A stretch of 64,000 bases of DNA, taken from NCBI RefSeq assembly GCF_963675165.1, contig NC_087386.1, positions 4,718,169-4,782,168 on the forward strand, given 5' to 3'. A program made the position numbers and the translations under genes. The stretch comes from Halichondria panicea. Taxonomy: Eukaryota > Porifera > Demospongiae > Suberitida > Halichondriidae. Shown here in pieces: positions 12,135 through 24,600 of the stretch; positions within the stretch are counted from its first letter, which is position 1, and the number at the start of each line of letters is the position of its first letter. A model generated the notes under the pieces. It was not told the origin of the DNA and did not search any database. It saw only the letters and a program-made list of their open reading frames with translations.

Positions 12135-12262
12135 CCTGTATACCTCCTCATGCATGCATGGCTATACATTTGCATGTGGTTTGTTTTGATTCCTATAAGA
12201 GCTGTGATGATTCCTGGAACTTTTAATTGAAATGAGATTCACAGCCTGACTATATTTATAGA
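12135..12262. repeat. Segment repeated inverted at 54958-55090
   Basis: Colinear in reverse with the DNA just upstream of MNT-like copy B, so part of the flank of that block also lies here, 5.7 kb upstream of copy A exon 1. Confidence 0.75.
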
Positions 12263-13462
12263 CTATAATTATTTCTGTATTTTGAGTGGGCAGATCAAAG
12301 GAAACACTGTGCCAATATCTGCCATAATTATGGCACAGGTCAAGCCTTGAACTGTGCCACTATCTAAATACTGGCATAGTATGGCTGAAGTTACCTCTAA
12401 AGCCCACCATCCACCCAGTAACCTGAAAGGGTCCCTTTTATCCCTTCCGTTCAGCCACACACAATCTGGAACAGTTCCATCACTTTAGTTTGCATCTGAG
12501 CCCAACCCACCAAATTAGCTTGATGTTATCTCCGCCCCCAATGAAGTGGCTAATGGCTTGTAGATATGGGCGTGGGTCAATGGCTGTGCACAAACTAACC
12601 ATCGATTTTATGCCTTGCTGCTGCCTCGATGGAAGTATGTGTGGCCTTTAAAAGCTGCACTCTGGTCAACTAAGCTGCTTAGCAAGCATGTAGACTATTG
12701 TAGAGCTTGTGTCCACTTGTGAAGTGCCTGTGTACACAAATGGCTTGCTGCTTCCTCTTCGAAAATATTCTATGGCTACCAAGATAGTCCAGAGGGTCTA
12801 CCAATGGATACTACTCAGTCCATAGATACACGAAAGAAAGGGATAGGCAACGCCCAGCACTTCCGTTGGATGAGGCGAGTTGCTAAAAAGGGGCGTGTAA
12901 TGAGCAAAAAGGGGTGCGTGCACTCAAAATGTCAGTAAAGATATTAATAGTTTGTAGTATTATAGCAAACTGTGCTCTTGAGGAGACACCAGATACACTT
13001 AGACATAGGCTATTAATCTTTTAGAGCTACTATATGCAAAGTGATGAGAAAGTAAGCTCCAAAGGGGGTGTCAGTACACTCTACAAACCATAGCAGGTCT
13101 GTTCCCAAGTCCTTCAAATGCCATCTCTTCGATCACACAATACAGATAAAGATACTTGTGTTCCACTTTCTAATACCTAAACTGTATCTTAGAGCACTTC
13201 AAACTAGATTACCATGTACAGTCAGAGCAGGAGAGGTACGCAAACTTTCTGGACTTTGGACAAACGTTTCATGGTGCTGCTACTACTTTGCTGCATTGAG
13301 AGCTGGAAAATATGCTTTGTTCCATGCAGTTATAAACACACTTTAATTCTGTGAAACTTACATGTTATAATATTATTTCATATTGGAGATAGAGGTACAT
13401 AAACTGACAAATTGGTGTTTTTTCACACAAATCAAGCTGAATAAAAGAAAGCTCGGCACTAA
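12263..13462. other. Intergenic, nothing recognised
   Basis: Short open frames only (the longest, near 13068-13346, has no recognisable motif and no splice support). Confidence 0.5.
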
Positions 13463-13727
13463 GGCCACTCCAAGTGACACTCTGGTTTCTGGTCCTGAAG
13501 TTTTTCTAATTGCATGCGGGCGGGCGGCTTTTCTCATTATGTCATTATCAATTTCACCCATTATTTTGCAAATGAATATCATTATCACACTATTTTGTAC
13601 CACATGGACCATTCTGCGCATGCGTAGTAGAAATAATGAGATAGAAATCCAATAATGAGATAGAAATCCAAGAATAAAATTTGATGCGGGCGGTGGACCA
13701 GAAACCAGAGTATCACTTGGAGTGGCC
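13463..13727. mobile_element. MITE with GGCCACTCC ends, TAA target duplication
   Basis: Inverted ends of about 37 bp (GGCCACTCCAAGTGA, then ACTCTGGTTTCTGGTCC) flanked by TAA on both sides. GGC-starting ends with a TWA duplication are the pattern of PIF/Harbinger-type elements. No coding capacity. Confidence 0.8.
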
Positions 13728-13938
13728 TAACATAGCAGCTGTAGCTATCAGTAGTGCTGGGTGTATGTGCGCATGATGCCTGATTGCTTTGAATTTCTCT
13801 TTTAGGCCCCCTACGAGAAAAATAAGCAGATATAGGGATCAATGTGTACTTTCTTGAGCGCAACTCTCGCCTCCAACCAGAGGGTGTGACGTCACACACT
13901 GCATTTACCTAGTATCACGTCCTACATGCTGTATATAG

Positions 13939-14119
13939 CGGATAATTTTCGGGCAGCAATATTGAGATATTTCGTGGATAATATTTTCGTGGTTTGGAGC
14001 TTGTACTGCAGGTAAAGGTAGGCAAGGTCGCTTCATTCGTGGGTAAAATATTCGTGGTCAGACCTCCAACCACGAAAACCACGAATATTTTGCCCCACGA
14101 AAATTACACGCTATATGGT
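13939..14119. mobile_element. MITE copy, CCGTATAGCGGG family
   Basis: Same interior as 41712-41917 (the phrase GTAGGCAAGGTCGCTTCATT is shared, also at the window start in reverse) with degenerate ends. Confidence 0.75.
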
Positions 14120-14325
14120 AGCTTGCTTTTTTTTTTTACGTGTCCTAATTGAACAGCTCAGCAGAACTTCAAAGGATAATCGCATTCATGATACTATCCA
14201 ATCTGCCACAGAATCCAATATCATGCAACATTCACAAGTTGATAGCACGCTCCCTCCCAGATTGTTGTTGTAAAATATACAACATTTTGACCGGTAAAGG
14301 GGTATATACAGTATAACACTGCATG

Positions 14326-14481
14326 TTAAACAGATTCAGTGGTAGGCAGAAAACGTTTTTCATGTGTCTGGTGCATTCCACAGCCACCACAAGTAGCATC
14401 AGGATTAGGACTCTCCAGGTCTTGAGCTGCCTGTAGTATTAGACACACGCTGTCATCAGCATGAGAATCCTCAGCAGTCAT
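14326..14481 (-). CDS. SID-only reading frame from antisense duplicate of MNT-like exon 1
   Basis: ATG at 14481-14479 matches the start of the MNT-like gene. The first 28 residues equal its exon 1 apart from P7H and R11S, and keep the helix VCLILQAAQDLE. At residue 29 the sequence diverges to ATCGGCGMHQTHEKRFLP and stops, giving 51 aa with no bHLH. A second intact copy lies at 56299-56454 in the same relation to copy C. The homology includes about 100 bp upstream of the ATG, so promoter-side sequence was copied too. Whether it is transcribed is unknown; it could equally be an inert inverted duplicate. Confidence 0.4.
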   Translation of the reverse strand: MTAEDSHADDSVCLILQAAQDLESPNPDATCGGCGMHQTHEKRFLPTTESV

Positions 14482-14695
14482 GTCTATGCTCAAATAGTCT
14501 ACAGCTCCTTTAAAACTACTGCTGAAGGATCTATACAAAGCTAAAATAATCTAGCATAATTTGTATAATCACTTAGAATATTATTGTAGATCTAACAATA
14601 TACGACAAATGAACTTACATATTTTCTTTTATGTAGACATCTAGTTGTGCGCACAACATTGGATATACCGGTAGTGTCTCAGTAGTGCCTTTGCC

Positions 14696-15458
14696 TAGCC
14701 TCGTTCCCAGGCCTTACTTTTTCTTGCTGTTGTCACTGTTCATCCATAAACATAAGAAATACATAGTGAGGCAGCAAAGAAAGAAATGGGCATACAGTTA
14801 AGAAAACGTAAGGCCTGGTTTGGGAAATCGCGTGATCCACAAGGATTTTTATGAACGTGGGCGATATGTAGCCCACAATCGTGACGTAAGGTATTCTCCC
14901 ACGCATTCCGAGTAAGACTGTACTGTACTGCACTGAGACAACCACCAAGCTGTGCTGCAAGTCAGATCAGAGAACCAGCGTGGCCAGCTCTGGTGGCAGT
15001 AGCTACCTGCTATATGATAATGATGACTAAGCTATTCTACTATAGCATGTAGAAAGACACAAGAAAAGGTAATAGTGATAGAATCTAAACACACAATCTA
15101 GACTAGTAGATCATCTAGCTAAGCCTAAGGTATAGCTAGCTATAGTGCTTGCAAACTTCCAGTTCCAAGTCCATGTCCAGCTTGCAGCAGGCAAAGTTTT
15201 ACTAGTCGTAGACCTCTGCGTGGGCAGTCCAACATCTCTAGCTCAGTATGCCCACGCTCATTTTCACCCTTCTACCACCCTTCTACCCTCACGCGACTTC
15301 CCGATACAGGCTCTCCTTTTTCCTAACTTTACGTCTATTTCTTTCTTTATTCCTCCAATTAATACCGTATTTTATCTCATTGAACGAATAATACAGTATT
15401 TTATCTTATTGAACGATTGTGATAAAGAACAGAAAAAGGAGAGCCTGTGTAGAGGCTA
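14696..15458. mobile_element. 763-bp element, TAGCCTC termini, 9-bp target duplication
   Basis: Starts TAGCCTCGTTCCCAGGCC and ends GTGTAGAGGCTA, flanked by GCCTTTGCC (14687-14695 and 15459-15467). Copy C has the empty site near 56650-56665. Internal inverted repeat built on CAGGCTCTCCTTTTT (15309 and 15427-15446). No transposase. Confidence 0.85.
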
Positions 15459-15594
15459 GCCTTTGCCCTCGAGGCCTGCGGCTATAAAGTTACTACTGAG
15501 CCAATATATCCCATGTGGCACTCTAGTCTCATGGATCAGCCCCCTCCTTAGCCTCGATTCCCGGCCGCTTGAACAAGGCGGCCTGGTATACCTT

Positions 15595-16569
15595 TTTTTT
15601 TTTTTTTTTTTTTAGCCTTTATGGCGAAACGAGTAGTTAAGGTAAGTACAAACGGGTAGACAGATATAAATCGAAATCTAAGTAAGGTAAAGATATGAAG
15701 AACAAACATATAGTAAGTTTAGGTATGCCCATCAAGCACAGGTGATAGAGTTGGTGACCTGTGAATGAGCATGGAAGCATTCCCTCGCCAAAGGGCTATG
15801 CTGACTCTCCCAAAGAGGTGTTTAATGGTGACTGAGTCTCGGTCCGCGCCTGAGCGGAGACAAATTGACCGGCCGATATCACGAATGGTTGAGATGAAGT
15901 CCTCTGCTAAGCCTCCCAGGGTTTCGGCCACAAGGGGAATGCATGTCATACCCACAGACCTGCAGCTGGGGAGATTGGAAGTCAGCTTACGCTGGACCCC
16001 CACTTGGAGAGCGTGGCCCTGGGTCCTTGCAGCCTCAGACAGTGTGAGAGACTGGAGAGGAGAAATGACATGGACGTCAAGAGCCGCTGGACGACCATTG
16101 ATCCAGTTGGGGAGGAGGACGTCTGCAGGGCGAGAAGCCGAGTCAGGAACAAGCCCTGTAGTTTCTCTTGAGGGGCCCAGAGCAGCAGACTGAGCCGCTT
16201 TAAAAACAACGTCACGGACGGCGTTGTGACGGCTGATACGGTCACTGTTGCCTCCACATCCCACCTGGTGGTCACCAAGGGAGTCAGCAACACCATGACA
16301 CTCAGGGCAGGTGAACTGGTCATTGTGCAGCGGGACCCCTAGCCAGTAACACAGGCAAGAGCGAAACTCCCTATCTTGGAGGTGAAGCCCGAGTGAGGGA
16401 GAAGGGATTACGTTCAGCCAGTCCTGAGCGTGAGGGAGACCAGTGGAGAGGGCCAGTGCTCGTGACCTAGTGGTGGGGGCCGAGGCTAACAGGCTCTTTA
16501 GTAAGGATTCATCAATAGCAGCAGAGAGGGCTCCCTGTCTGAGGGGTATGTCCATGTCGTTCAGAGTCT
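15595..16569 (-). mobile_element. 5'-truncated non-LTR retrotransposon, inner level of the nest
   Basis: Minus-strand insertion: a T-run (poly(A) of the element) at 15593-15613 and a 14-bp target duplication GCCTGGTATACCTT at 15581-15594 and 16570-16583. The 5' end is truncated inside the coding region. It lies within the left inverted end of the element at 15549-17296. Confidence 0.9.
15719..16569 (-). pseudogene. C-terminal part of non-LTR ORF: CCHC knuckle and RLE-like domain
   Basis: One uninterrupted frame of about 283 codons inside the retroelement, entering from the truncation point, so no true start is present. Landmarks: FTCPECHGVADSLGDHQVGC (C-C-H-C knuckle), RHNAVRD, then SRPADVLLPNW followed after a short gap by ALDVHVISP. 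The spaced aspartates after the knuckle fit a restriction-like (PD-D/E-XK) endonuclease as in R2/NeSL-type elements. It has the same layout as 7918-8630 but is a divergent, better preserved family. The intact frame suggests a recent insertion. RT domain absent. Confidence 0.7.
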
Positions 16570-17765
16570 GCCTGGTATACCTTGTATGCGCATGCGCAAA
16601 ATAATTGACAACAATTTCATCATACAAATTGTAAAAAAACGGACAAAGTTACAAAAGGGAATAATACGTATGACAATGTGACCACAATGGCAGCTTTCAG
16701 AGACACTAATCAAAGTAGAATAATTATGCTGCAGCAGTGTTGCTTCTTCTAGCTCTGTTTATCAAAGAGACAGTTCAAGAAAGCCTCCCAGACAGCTAGA
16801 GCTGCCAGCTAGGAAGAGTGGTGGACTCTTTAATACATCAGTAGATCTTGAGTGAATAACTTCCTGAGTGTCGAGTTAAAGCTTATTAAAAGCTTTTAGG
16901 AGTAATCATTAGCTTCTTTATCTTCAGCAATGACTTCTTGTCGAACATAAAGGCAAGATTTAGTAGCAGAACACTTGCCTGGTCTATATTACCACAGCCT
17001 CATCAGGGGACCCACAGGAACACATCATGCCTTTCCTATAACATCTGTAGCCTTACAGTGTAGGGTGTCGTTAAGTAGAGACTTGGCTTGATACAATAAA
17101 GGGCGTAAGAACTCAGTCATCTTTACACAATACTTCTATGTAACGAACTGTAAAATCAGAATACAAATAGTATACGGTTTATTTTACTGACAGTATCCAC
17201 AAATACACGGATTACCCCCTTTTTGGGGTAATGTACACACATGCGCATACAAGGTATACCAGGCCGCCTTGTTCAAGCGACCGGGAATCGAGGCTACCCC
17301 CTCCTGAGAAGGGGTCTGAGCACTCTTGTCTTGAGGTCATTTCACAGTGGAATGTGCCAGACCAATGGAATGTAATCAATTCCTGACCTTACGCCCCCGC
17401 GTATTTGTTAATTGTACAAAGCGTCAAGCGCAGGCATCTCTCTATTTCTGAAGAAGGTGCTTCAATCTATTACATGTATGTCTTTTGCCTGTGGTGCTAA
17501 CTCTCTGTGCCCAAGGACCCCTGCTTGGCTTGCTTATGCTTTGTAGCAGCGTCTATGTATGAAGCGTTTACCATGCGCAATGCATGCGTTAATGATTATC
17601 CAAATGCGTTGAGCAACGTGCAGTTCTTTATTGCCTCCTATAATATCACCTGACTAGAATAAGTCAATCTGATTCAGCCGCTGGAATTCCAGCGTGTGCA
17701 ACAAAACTACATCAAGAGTGCTCAGACCCTTCTCAGGAGGGGGCTGATCCATGAGACTAGTAGCA

Positions 17766-17827
17766 CTCGTGTGTCACAACTATAACTTGTTATTAACAAG
17801 TTATAGTGTTGACACATGCACGAGTGA
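17766..17827. repeat. Palindrome upstream of MNT-like copy A
   Basis: Arms CACTCGTG(T)GTCA and ACTATAACTTGTTA, with complements. A longer version stands at 56706-56776 before copy C. It lies between the two head-to-head exon 1 copies. Confidence 0.8.
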
Positions 17828-17980
17828 AAAAAAGAAATATGTAAGTTCATTTGTCGTATATTGCATGCTAGATCTACAATAATATTCTAAGTGATTATAC
17901 AATTATGCTAGATTATTTTAGCTTTGTATAGATCCTTCAGCAGTAGTTTTAAAGGAGCTGTAGACTATTTGAGCATAGAC

Positions 17981-18620
17981 ATGACTGCTGAGGATTCTCC
18001 TGCTGATGACAGGGTGTGTCTAATACTACAGGCAGCTCAAGACCTGGAGAGCCCTAATCCTGATGCAGTTGCAGGCAATAATCTAATTGCAGGCACTAGT
18101 AGAGCAGTGAGCTCAGTGAAGAGGAAAAATGGTTGCAGCAGCCAAGAAAGAGGGGCAGAAATCGATAAGGGTGGAACCAGCATGCTGGCCACTTTTCATC
18201 ATGAGGAAATCTCAGGTACATATATATTATGCTGATTATATTGCAGCAAGCAATATATAGATGTGTTGTATACCATTATGTGGTAAATCTTGATCACTAA
18301 ATTAAATGAGCTTGGGATTAGGTAGTAGTATTTTGTGGTAGGGAACGAAGTGTCCAACATGGCTGCATGCATGAATGCATGCCCAATTATATTTAACAGT
18401 CTCAGATGGGGGTCCTGTTATTGCTTAGAGAAGATGAGATATATGCCTCAAATCCCGACTATTTTGATCCCTTAAATCAATGCAGGCATGCATGCATGTC
18501 AATAGTGGGTTTCTAAAGGTAATAGTCTATCTGTATAGCTAATGCAAATCACATCCATTGTCTCTTGCATGCGCACGCATACATGCATGCACACACGCAC
18601 ACACACACACACACGCACGC

Positions 18621-18671
<51 letters not shown>

Positions 18672-21600
18672 AGAAACAGACGGAGAAAGTGAAGAGCCTG
18701 GCCTTCCCTTATCTCCTGATTCTCATTTGATCTCACACAAAAAGGGAGGGAAAATGCGAGCCAATCTCGACTCCAAAGAAAGGGGGAGAAAAGGAGGTCA
18801 CGGGAAGGCAAAGGTCAGTATTGAGGAGATGATTCAAAAGCAAGAGACTGCCAGTCAGATACACAATGAGAACGAGAGGTACAGGTGAGTGGTGGAAACA
18901 GATGTTTGTGTATTAATCGCATTAAATACTATATAGATTTTAGGAGTGTGCATGTTGACTTAATTGCTGTGATCTCCCAAATGTTGTCGACGTGATACGT
19001 ATGCGTGTATGTAAAAGTGCTGATACTTTGCATGTGGGTATAACTAGTTTTGTTTTAACAGATTATCTAGTATTGCATCTAATATACGGGACATCAGTGG
19101 CGTAGCCAGAGGGGTGCAGAGGGTGCTCCAGCACCCCCCTCTGGCCTCAGACTCTGCTCCACAAGTTCCTTTTACTAACTAGCTAAGCTAGCTAGCTGAT
19201 ATGAGATCGAGAGTACTAAGCTCTATAATATAATTGCACGATCAACTCAAAACTCCACCTCGAACTATCTAGCTCCACCTCCAAATATTCATTCCAGTCA
19301 GTGCACATGTGCAAAGCCACGTGGCTGAGCAGACCAAGGTCCCCCACAGAGTTGCAGACTGTTCAGCAGCTATCACCATCATCATCATGTCACTCTTTGA
19401 CCAGTTCACAGAGCATGCAGCACTGCAAAACTGCAAGTGGCTTGCTACCCTGTCCTGCTAATTCACAAGCAGAACCTGGTTAGCAGCTGCATGATTTAAA
19501 ACTCAAAACAATGCATTTTATAGGACATCTTCAGATGAAGATGTAACCACCAGTACCCTCAAAGCAGCAGTACTCTCATTTCTTTAGCCAGATTGCGTTA
19601 GAATCAATCTCAGAGCATTTAACATCACAAATTTCTGGGGGAGTGCCCCCAGACCCCCCACTGGTAATTCGTTCATCAACTTAGGACAAGCACCCCCCTC
19701 TCTCAAATCCTGGCTACGCCCCTGGACATGGATGGTTACCCATACATGATTGCTATAGTATTGCATGCGCATGCATGGTGGCACCACTTACATGTACCCC
19801 AGTCAAGGGGCTGAGGTTATTTCAGTTTCTAAGCATCTGTTGTGATAATTTTCTTATTGCTGGACTACCATGAAGTTTCCTTGGATACAACAGACACACT
19901 GTCTGGTATTTGGAGTGAATACACATGGACTCTTTCATGTTTTCCCTGAAAAACACATGTTTTATTAATTGTGTATCACACTCCTGTTCCTTTTTATTGC
20001 ATGCATGCATGTTCCACTCTCCAGGTGCTCAGACAATTAGACAATGGGATATTACTATGTATAACATGATTACCATTAAACCACAAATTTACCAAATACA
20101 ATAGTAGCCCGTATACATAATTATAGAGGAGAGAGTACTAACTATTATCACTAAAGAGTGTTGCACTGATTATATACAGGAGGAAGGAGCTACGTGTTGC
20201 TGTACTTAGTCTTCGGAATCAGTTAACTAGACCCACCAAGCGACCTGCCGTCAAATTGGTACTGGAAGCAGCTATCAAAGAACTGAAAGTGAGTAACAGT
20301 ATAGAGCATGCATGCAGATTGAGGTTTTCTGTATATAAAATAGAATGCCGTTTTCAAGTAGGGCATGCACAGACTTAGATAGAGGGTTGAATATTGAAGT
20401 GTGACAATTTATAAAACAAATATGCTTCTGCCGTAACCTTTTCGTGTGGCTCTGTACCTGAAAGTGAAGAGGGTGTAGTCGTTAAAAATAACTGGCTGAT
20501 GTTTCCCTTATGAATTATAATAGTATAATCATTCTTATAGGAGTATTTTGGTTATGCTAATGTAATTTCATGTTTTCCACTATTGAATATGCTGCCCTCC
20601 CCAAATCTCTAAAAATTATATTTTAACATTCAGGCATCTCTAATTGAGTGTTCCTTATCTGTTTTGTTTTTTTGCTTTGCTCTGTTGCCGACATTGCCCT
20701 CCTACAATAATAGGTCTATGCATGCACATTCCTTTCTTTTCCTCATAATTTCACCCTGTATATAGGCCTCATACACACAATGGTTTTGTATGTGAGTGCT
20801 ACGTTGTAGTCACATGGCAGACCAACAGGTGCTATAATTTTTTTGAGAGGTGGCCTTCATAATTGGAAAAACTGAGGAGCTAGCTAGATAATCATGTTAC
20901 CCAGTTCAAAGTTTCAACCAACACACTGGTCCTCACTTCTACTCTTGACGTGTAGTTCAGTGTTAACCTCAGTCTGCATGACTGTACTTATCACCCGACT
21001 GTGGTAATGGTTAAGCTAGCCATAATGATAAAGCAGCTTCCCAGTGGAGGTATGCAGGAGCAATTAGTTGATTGGCAGCTTCCCATGGCGTGCCGAGTTA
21101 AATACCACATAGAGTATCACGTAGCCATGCTTTCTGGGCCTAGTTTTGAGGTCCAGGAACTAATTCTGTAAGTATAATATAGTGCTTACCAGTGTCACCA
21201 TTATTTGCTAATTCTTTACCAGAAAACAGCCGCCACAATTCCCCCCACTTAATTATGTACACCTTGGTCAATAAAAATCATTTAATTCACAGGGTTTCCA
21301 TCCTTGCCAGTTACAAACTTAAAACCAGAAACTTGTATCTGTCTGTGTTCATCATGTTCTCAAACAAGGAAGGTAATGTGGTTGAGCAGCTGGTATACCC
21401 TTCCCTAAGCTAATTATCCAGACAATGTATAAGGATTCTCTGTAACTGTTCTATAAATAAAATCAGGTGGTATAGGCAAATTTCATCTTAAATATATGCA
21501 TGTACGAGCCTTAAACAAACAAGAAACCAATGCCATCAAATGTATGGTTGCTATCTATATACATAGAATGCTTTATATTGGTGTCTAATTGATGTAATTA

Positions 21601-24600
21601 TGCATTGACTGGTACTATAGCTTAGCTACTTATAATTGTATTTTTCAATGCCACCAACTATATACTCTTGTCTGGCTTCCCAGTGGATTAGCTAGACACA
21701 AGTAACTTTTGCATGGTTAGGAATTTCCTCAGCCTATTATACATAGATAAACTTTTCTCTACGGCCTAAGTCTGTTGAGGACTTTAATTGTGTTGAGTGC
21801 ATGGGGCTGAAGAATGTGTATAATGGTTCAATATTTGCAGTCCCACGTCTACTATATCATCTATATGGTTGTCTGTATAGTAGATATTCTCTGTAGGACA
21901 ATGCCTACAGTTGTTGACAGTCTGTGCTAATATCTTTTTGATTGATTAGCTCGATTACAGCTTGGATCTATAATGAATCTAATCTAGCAGCCGATATACA
22001 TTAGCTTTTAACCACTGGGTAAACTTGTATATACCTTGATTCCAATGGTCAACAAAAAACCTCAGCTATAATCAAGTTTCAGAATACCACCTGTATAGGT
22101 GTACCGCTATCTATTGATTGTGTTCTTATATTCAGTTTGCCACCTGTAGGTGTCTGCTATTGTGTTGTTCTGCCTATATTCAGCTTGCCAACTGCATGTG
22201 TACCATGCAGCTGTTGCCATTAGTGGTGCTACTATATATATATATATATAATTATAGGTGTTGTGCGTTAGGGAAATCTTTAATACTGCATGCATTTATA
22301 ATAATTATATACTCCTGCTTGTAACCTATAATGAGCAGATTCAGAATCACACACGCACACACACACACCATGCAGCCGACTACTGTGACTACTGTAACCC
22401 ATCCGTGGCCGCCCACGTGCCGCCTCGGTTAATTAGCGGTAGATCGTATAGTATATACATGCACACTCCAATAATGCCTACAATGGTGCATGCACCAGGA
22501 ACTGTGTAGTACTATACAGGCGATTGATTGTATGGGTGATTGATCAGCCACCTTAACCCTATACTCCCTATATATGTATTATAGCTGTACATTCTCTGAA
22601 TACTTTAAAAGTGTAGTAACTACAGCCTCTATATGCCTCTATTATATATATAGTTCATCACTGCATGGTCACTGCATGCATGTGATGCTACGTAGTATAG
22701 TTCACATTAAAGTACAGGATGTTTTTGTGTATAACTACGGATAGAACATTGAAAGAATAACAGAATCCTTTACATGTGAGATCAATTTCTAGCGGTACTG
22801 TTCTGAGAATTTGGACATTCCCTCATCGTGTTGGTTTTGTTCAAGTTTAATTGTTGTTCTGCGTATATATAGGGTTCTGTATACTCTTGTAACCTAAATC
22901 AACTTAGTAGTATAGATACATAATTATACATATACCTGCACACTCCAATAATGCCTGAAATGGTGCATGCAGGAACTGTGGTAGCATGCTGCCGCATGTG
23001 CAATAGTATAATAATGACTCCTAATAATTCAATGATTGTTTACTGAACTGAAGTGTTATTTGAAAGTATAAGGACTGCATGATGTGTCTTTAGGTGGGTA
23101 TCAGGAGTTTAGTGGTATAATTATGTATAATTATAGGTAACAAAACTTGGGAGTTAATTAAGTCACAGCTGAGGGAAATTTCGAAATTATAACCGTGGAT
23201 AGGTTAATATAGCGAAGACCGCTTAGGTTACACCGCTTGCATAGCATAACATACGTAGTTGTATAGTATTTTCATTGCCAGCTTAATGCAAACAGATGGA
23301 TGATGTGTTTGGGTATTGTAGACAATGGTTGTCTCCCATATTTACCACATCCATGCATTCATGCTATCTCTGAGTTCATCTCATCTCAATTCATCCAGCT
23401 CCCTAGTACACTATAACCTAGCAACACACATGTACTCTCACGCTTTCAGGACCTTAAAAGGAAAGAGAAGGAAGACATGCGTACGCTAGAGTCTCTGAAG
23501 GACAAGGAGAAAAGGCTAACCATAGAACTAGAGAACAAAATGTGAGTCTAAAACATTAAAATATGATTCCTTACGTATATTTACATTTATTATTTATATG
23601 CAACACAATTCGTAGACCATACACGCATTGGGGAAACTCCTTGCAAATGATGATACCATATATTATAGCGCGAAATTGTCTAAGGCACCGTTAGCTAACA
23701 TTTCATGGAGGATTGCTAACCCACGAAATTAAGCCCCTCCAAAATTTCGCGCTATACGGTAGAACTATATACAACACAAAACAATGTTTGGTAAACATAA
23801 TATATAATATGTCATCATGATTATGTCATCATTCAGGAAGGAATACAAAAGTCGTCCGAACTGCCCCAGCTCTTCTGGGACGGTTCTTACCTCAGTCCCT
23901 CAAGTCCCTCCTCCTGTATCTTTCTTTCCCCCTCCCAACTCTGGTTCGTGGTTTCCAGCTCTGCCAGGCAATAACATACCAAGGCCTATAGGTGAGTTCT
24001 GTATAATTATACTACTATAAGTCTGGCTTCGTCCCAAAAGCTTAGATTCTAAACTTCTCATACTGATTCAATATTCTGAAATAGGTTGACAACTGAGCTG
24101 CATGCATGTAAACAGTATAGTGTTACATCTGGAGATGGGTCATGGCTTCTTGGGATGCTAGCTGTAATGTGCTGAACCAGAAAACCCCTACATATGTTCA
24201 CCATGCATGGAGCATGTGTGCTTTAGGGTGGATAACTGATCGTTATCAAATGCATATGTTGTTAATTGCCGCTATAATTGAATTTTGAGTAGTGGAAGGG
24301 TGGCTAACCACTGTAACCACGGGTACACACCCTGCATGAATCTTGCATGAATCTTGCGTATATATATAGTGATTCCGGTAATTTTTTGGCATGCATAAAA
24401 AATGTATGCAAAGTATGATCATTATAATTATTGGTGTTCATATCACCTCGATCAGAAACGTCATATTGTACTTTTATCTTATCTTCGTACAGAAATACCG
24501 GCAGTCTCACATATAAACTCTCCACCAGTAATCTTCTCCCCATGGCCCAGCGATTGCCGCTTCGGAGTACCTGCTTACTTTCCCCCTCCGATTTCGCAAT

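Larger units (their letters stand above)
15549..17296. mobile_element. Middle element of the nest, TAGCCTCG family, 9-bp target duplication
   Basis: Ends TAGCCTCGATTCCCGG and CCGGGAATCGAGGCTA, inverted over about 60 bp once the retroelement in its left end is removed. Flanked by CCCCCTCCT (15540-48, 17297-305). The rest of the interior (16584-17240) shows no transposase. Confidence 0.85.
15523..17762. mobile_element. Outer TIR element of a three-level nest, 5-bp target duplication
   Basis: Inverted ends of about 50 bp: CTAGTCTCATGGATCAGC then, after the inner insertion, GAGAAGGGGTCTGAGCACTC; the complement ends at 17762. Flanked by GCACT (15518-22, 17763-67). The empty site in copy C is 56705-56709. 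Its left end is split by the element at 15549-17296. Confidence 0.8.

Noticed and set aside
13068-13346. 92-codon plus-strand frame
   Set aside because: No motif, no splice context, not repeated elsewhere; compatible with chance.
15765-16193. 142-codon plus-strand frame
   Set aside because: Shadow of the RLE-like frame on the minus strand.
18539-18888. Frames of His-Thr or Cys-Val repeats on both strands
   Set aside because: Translation of (CA)n/(TG)n microsatellite; only the exon 2 part after the acceptor is coding.
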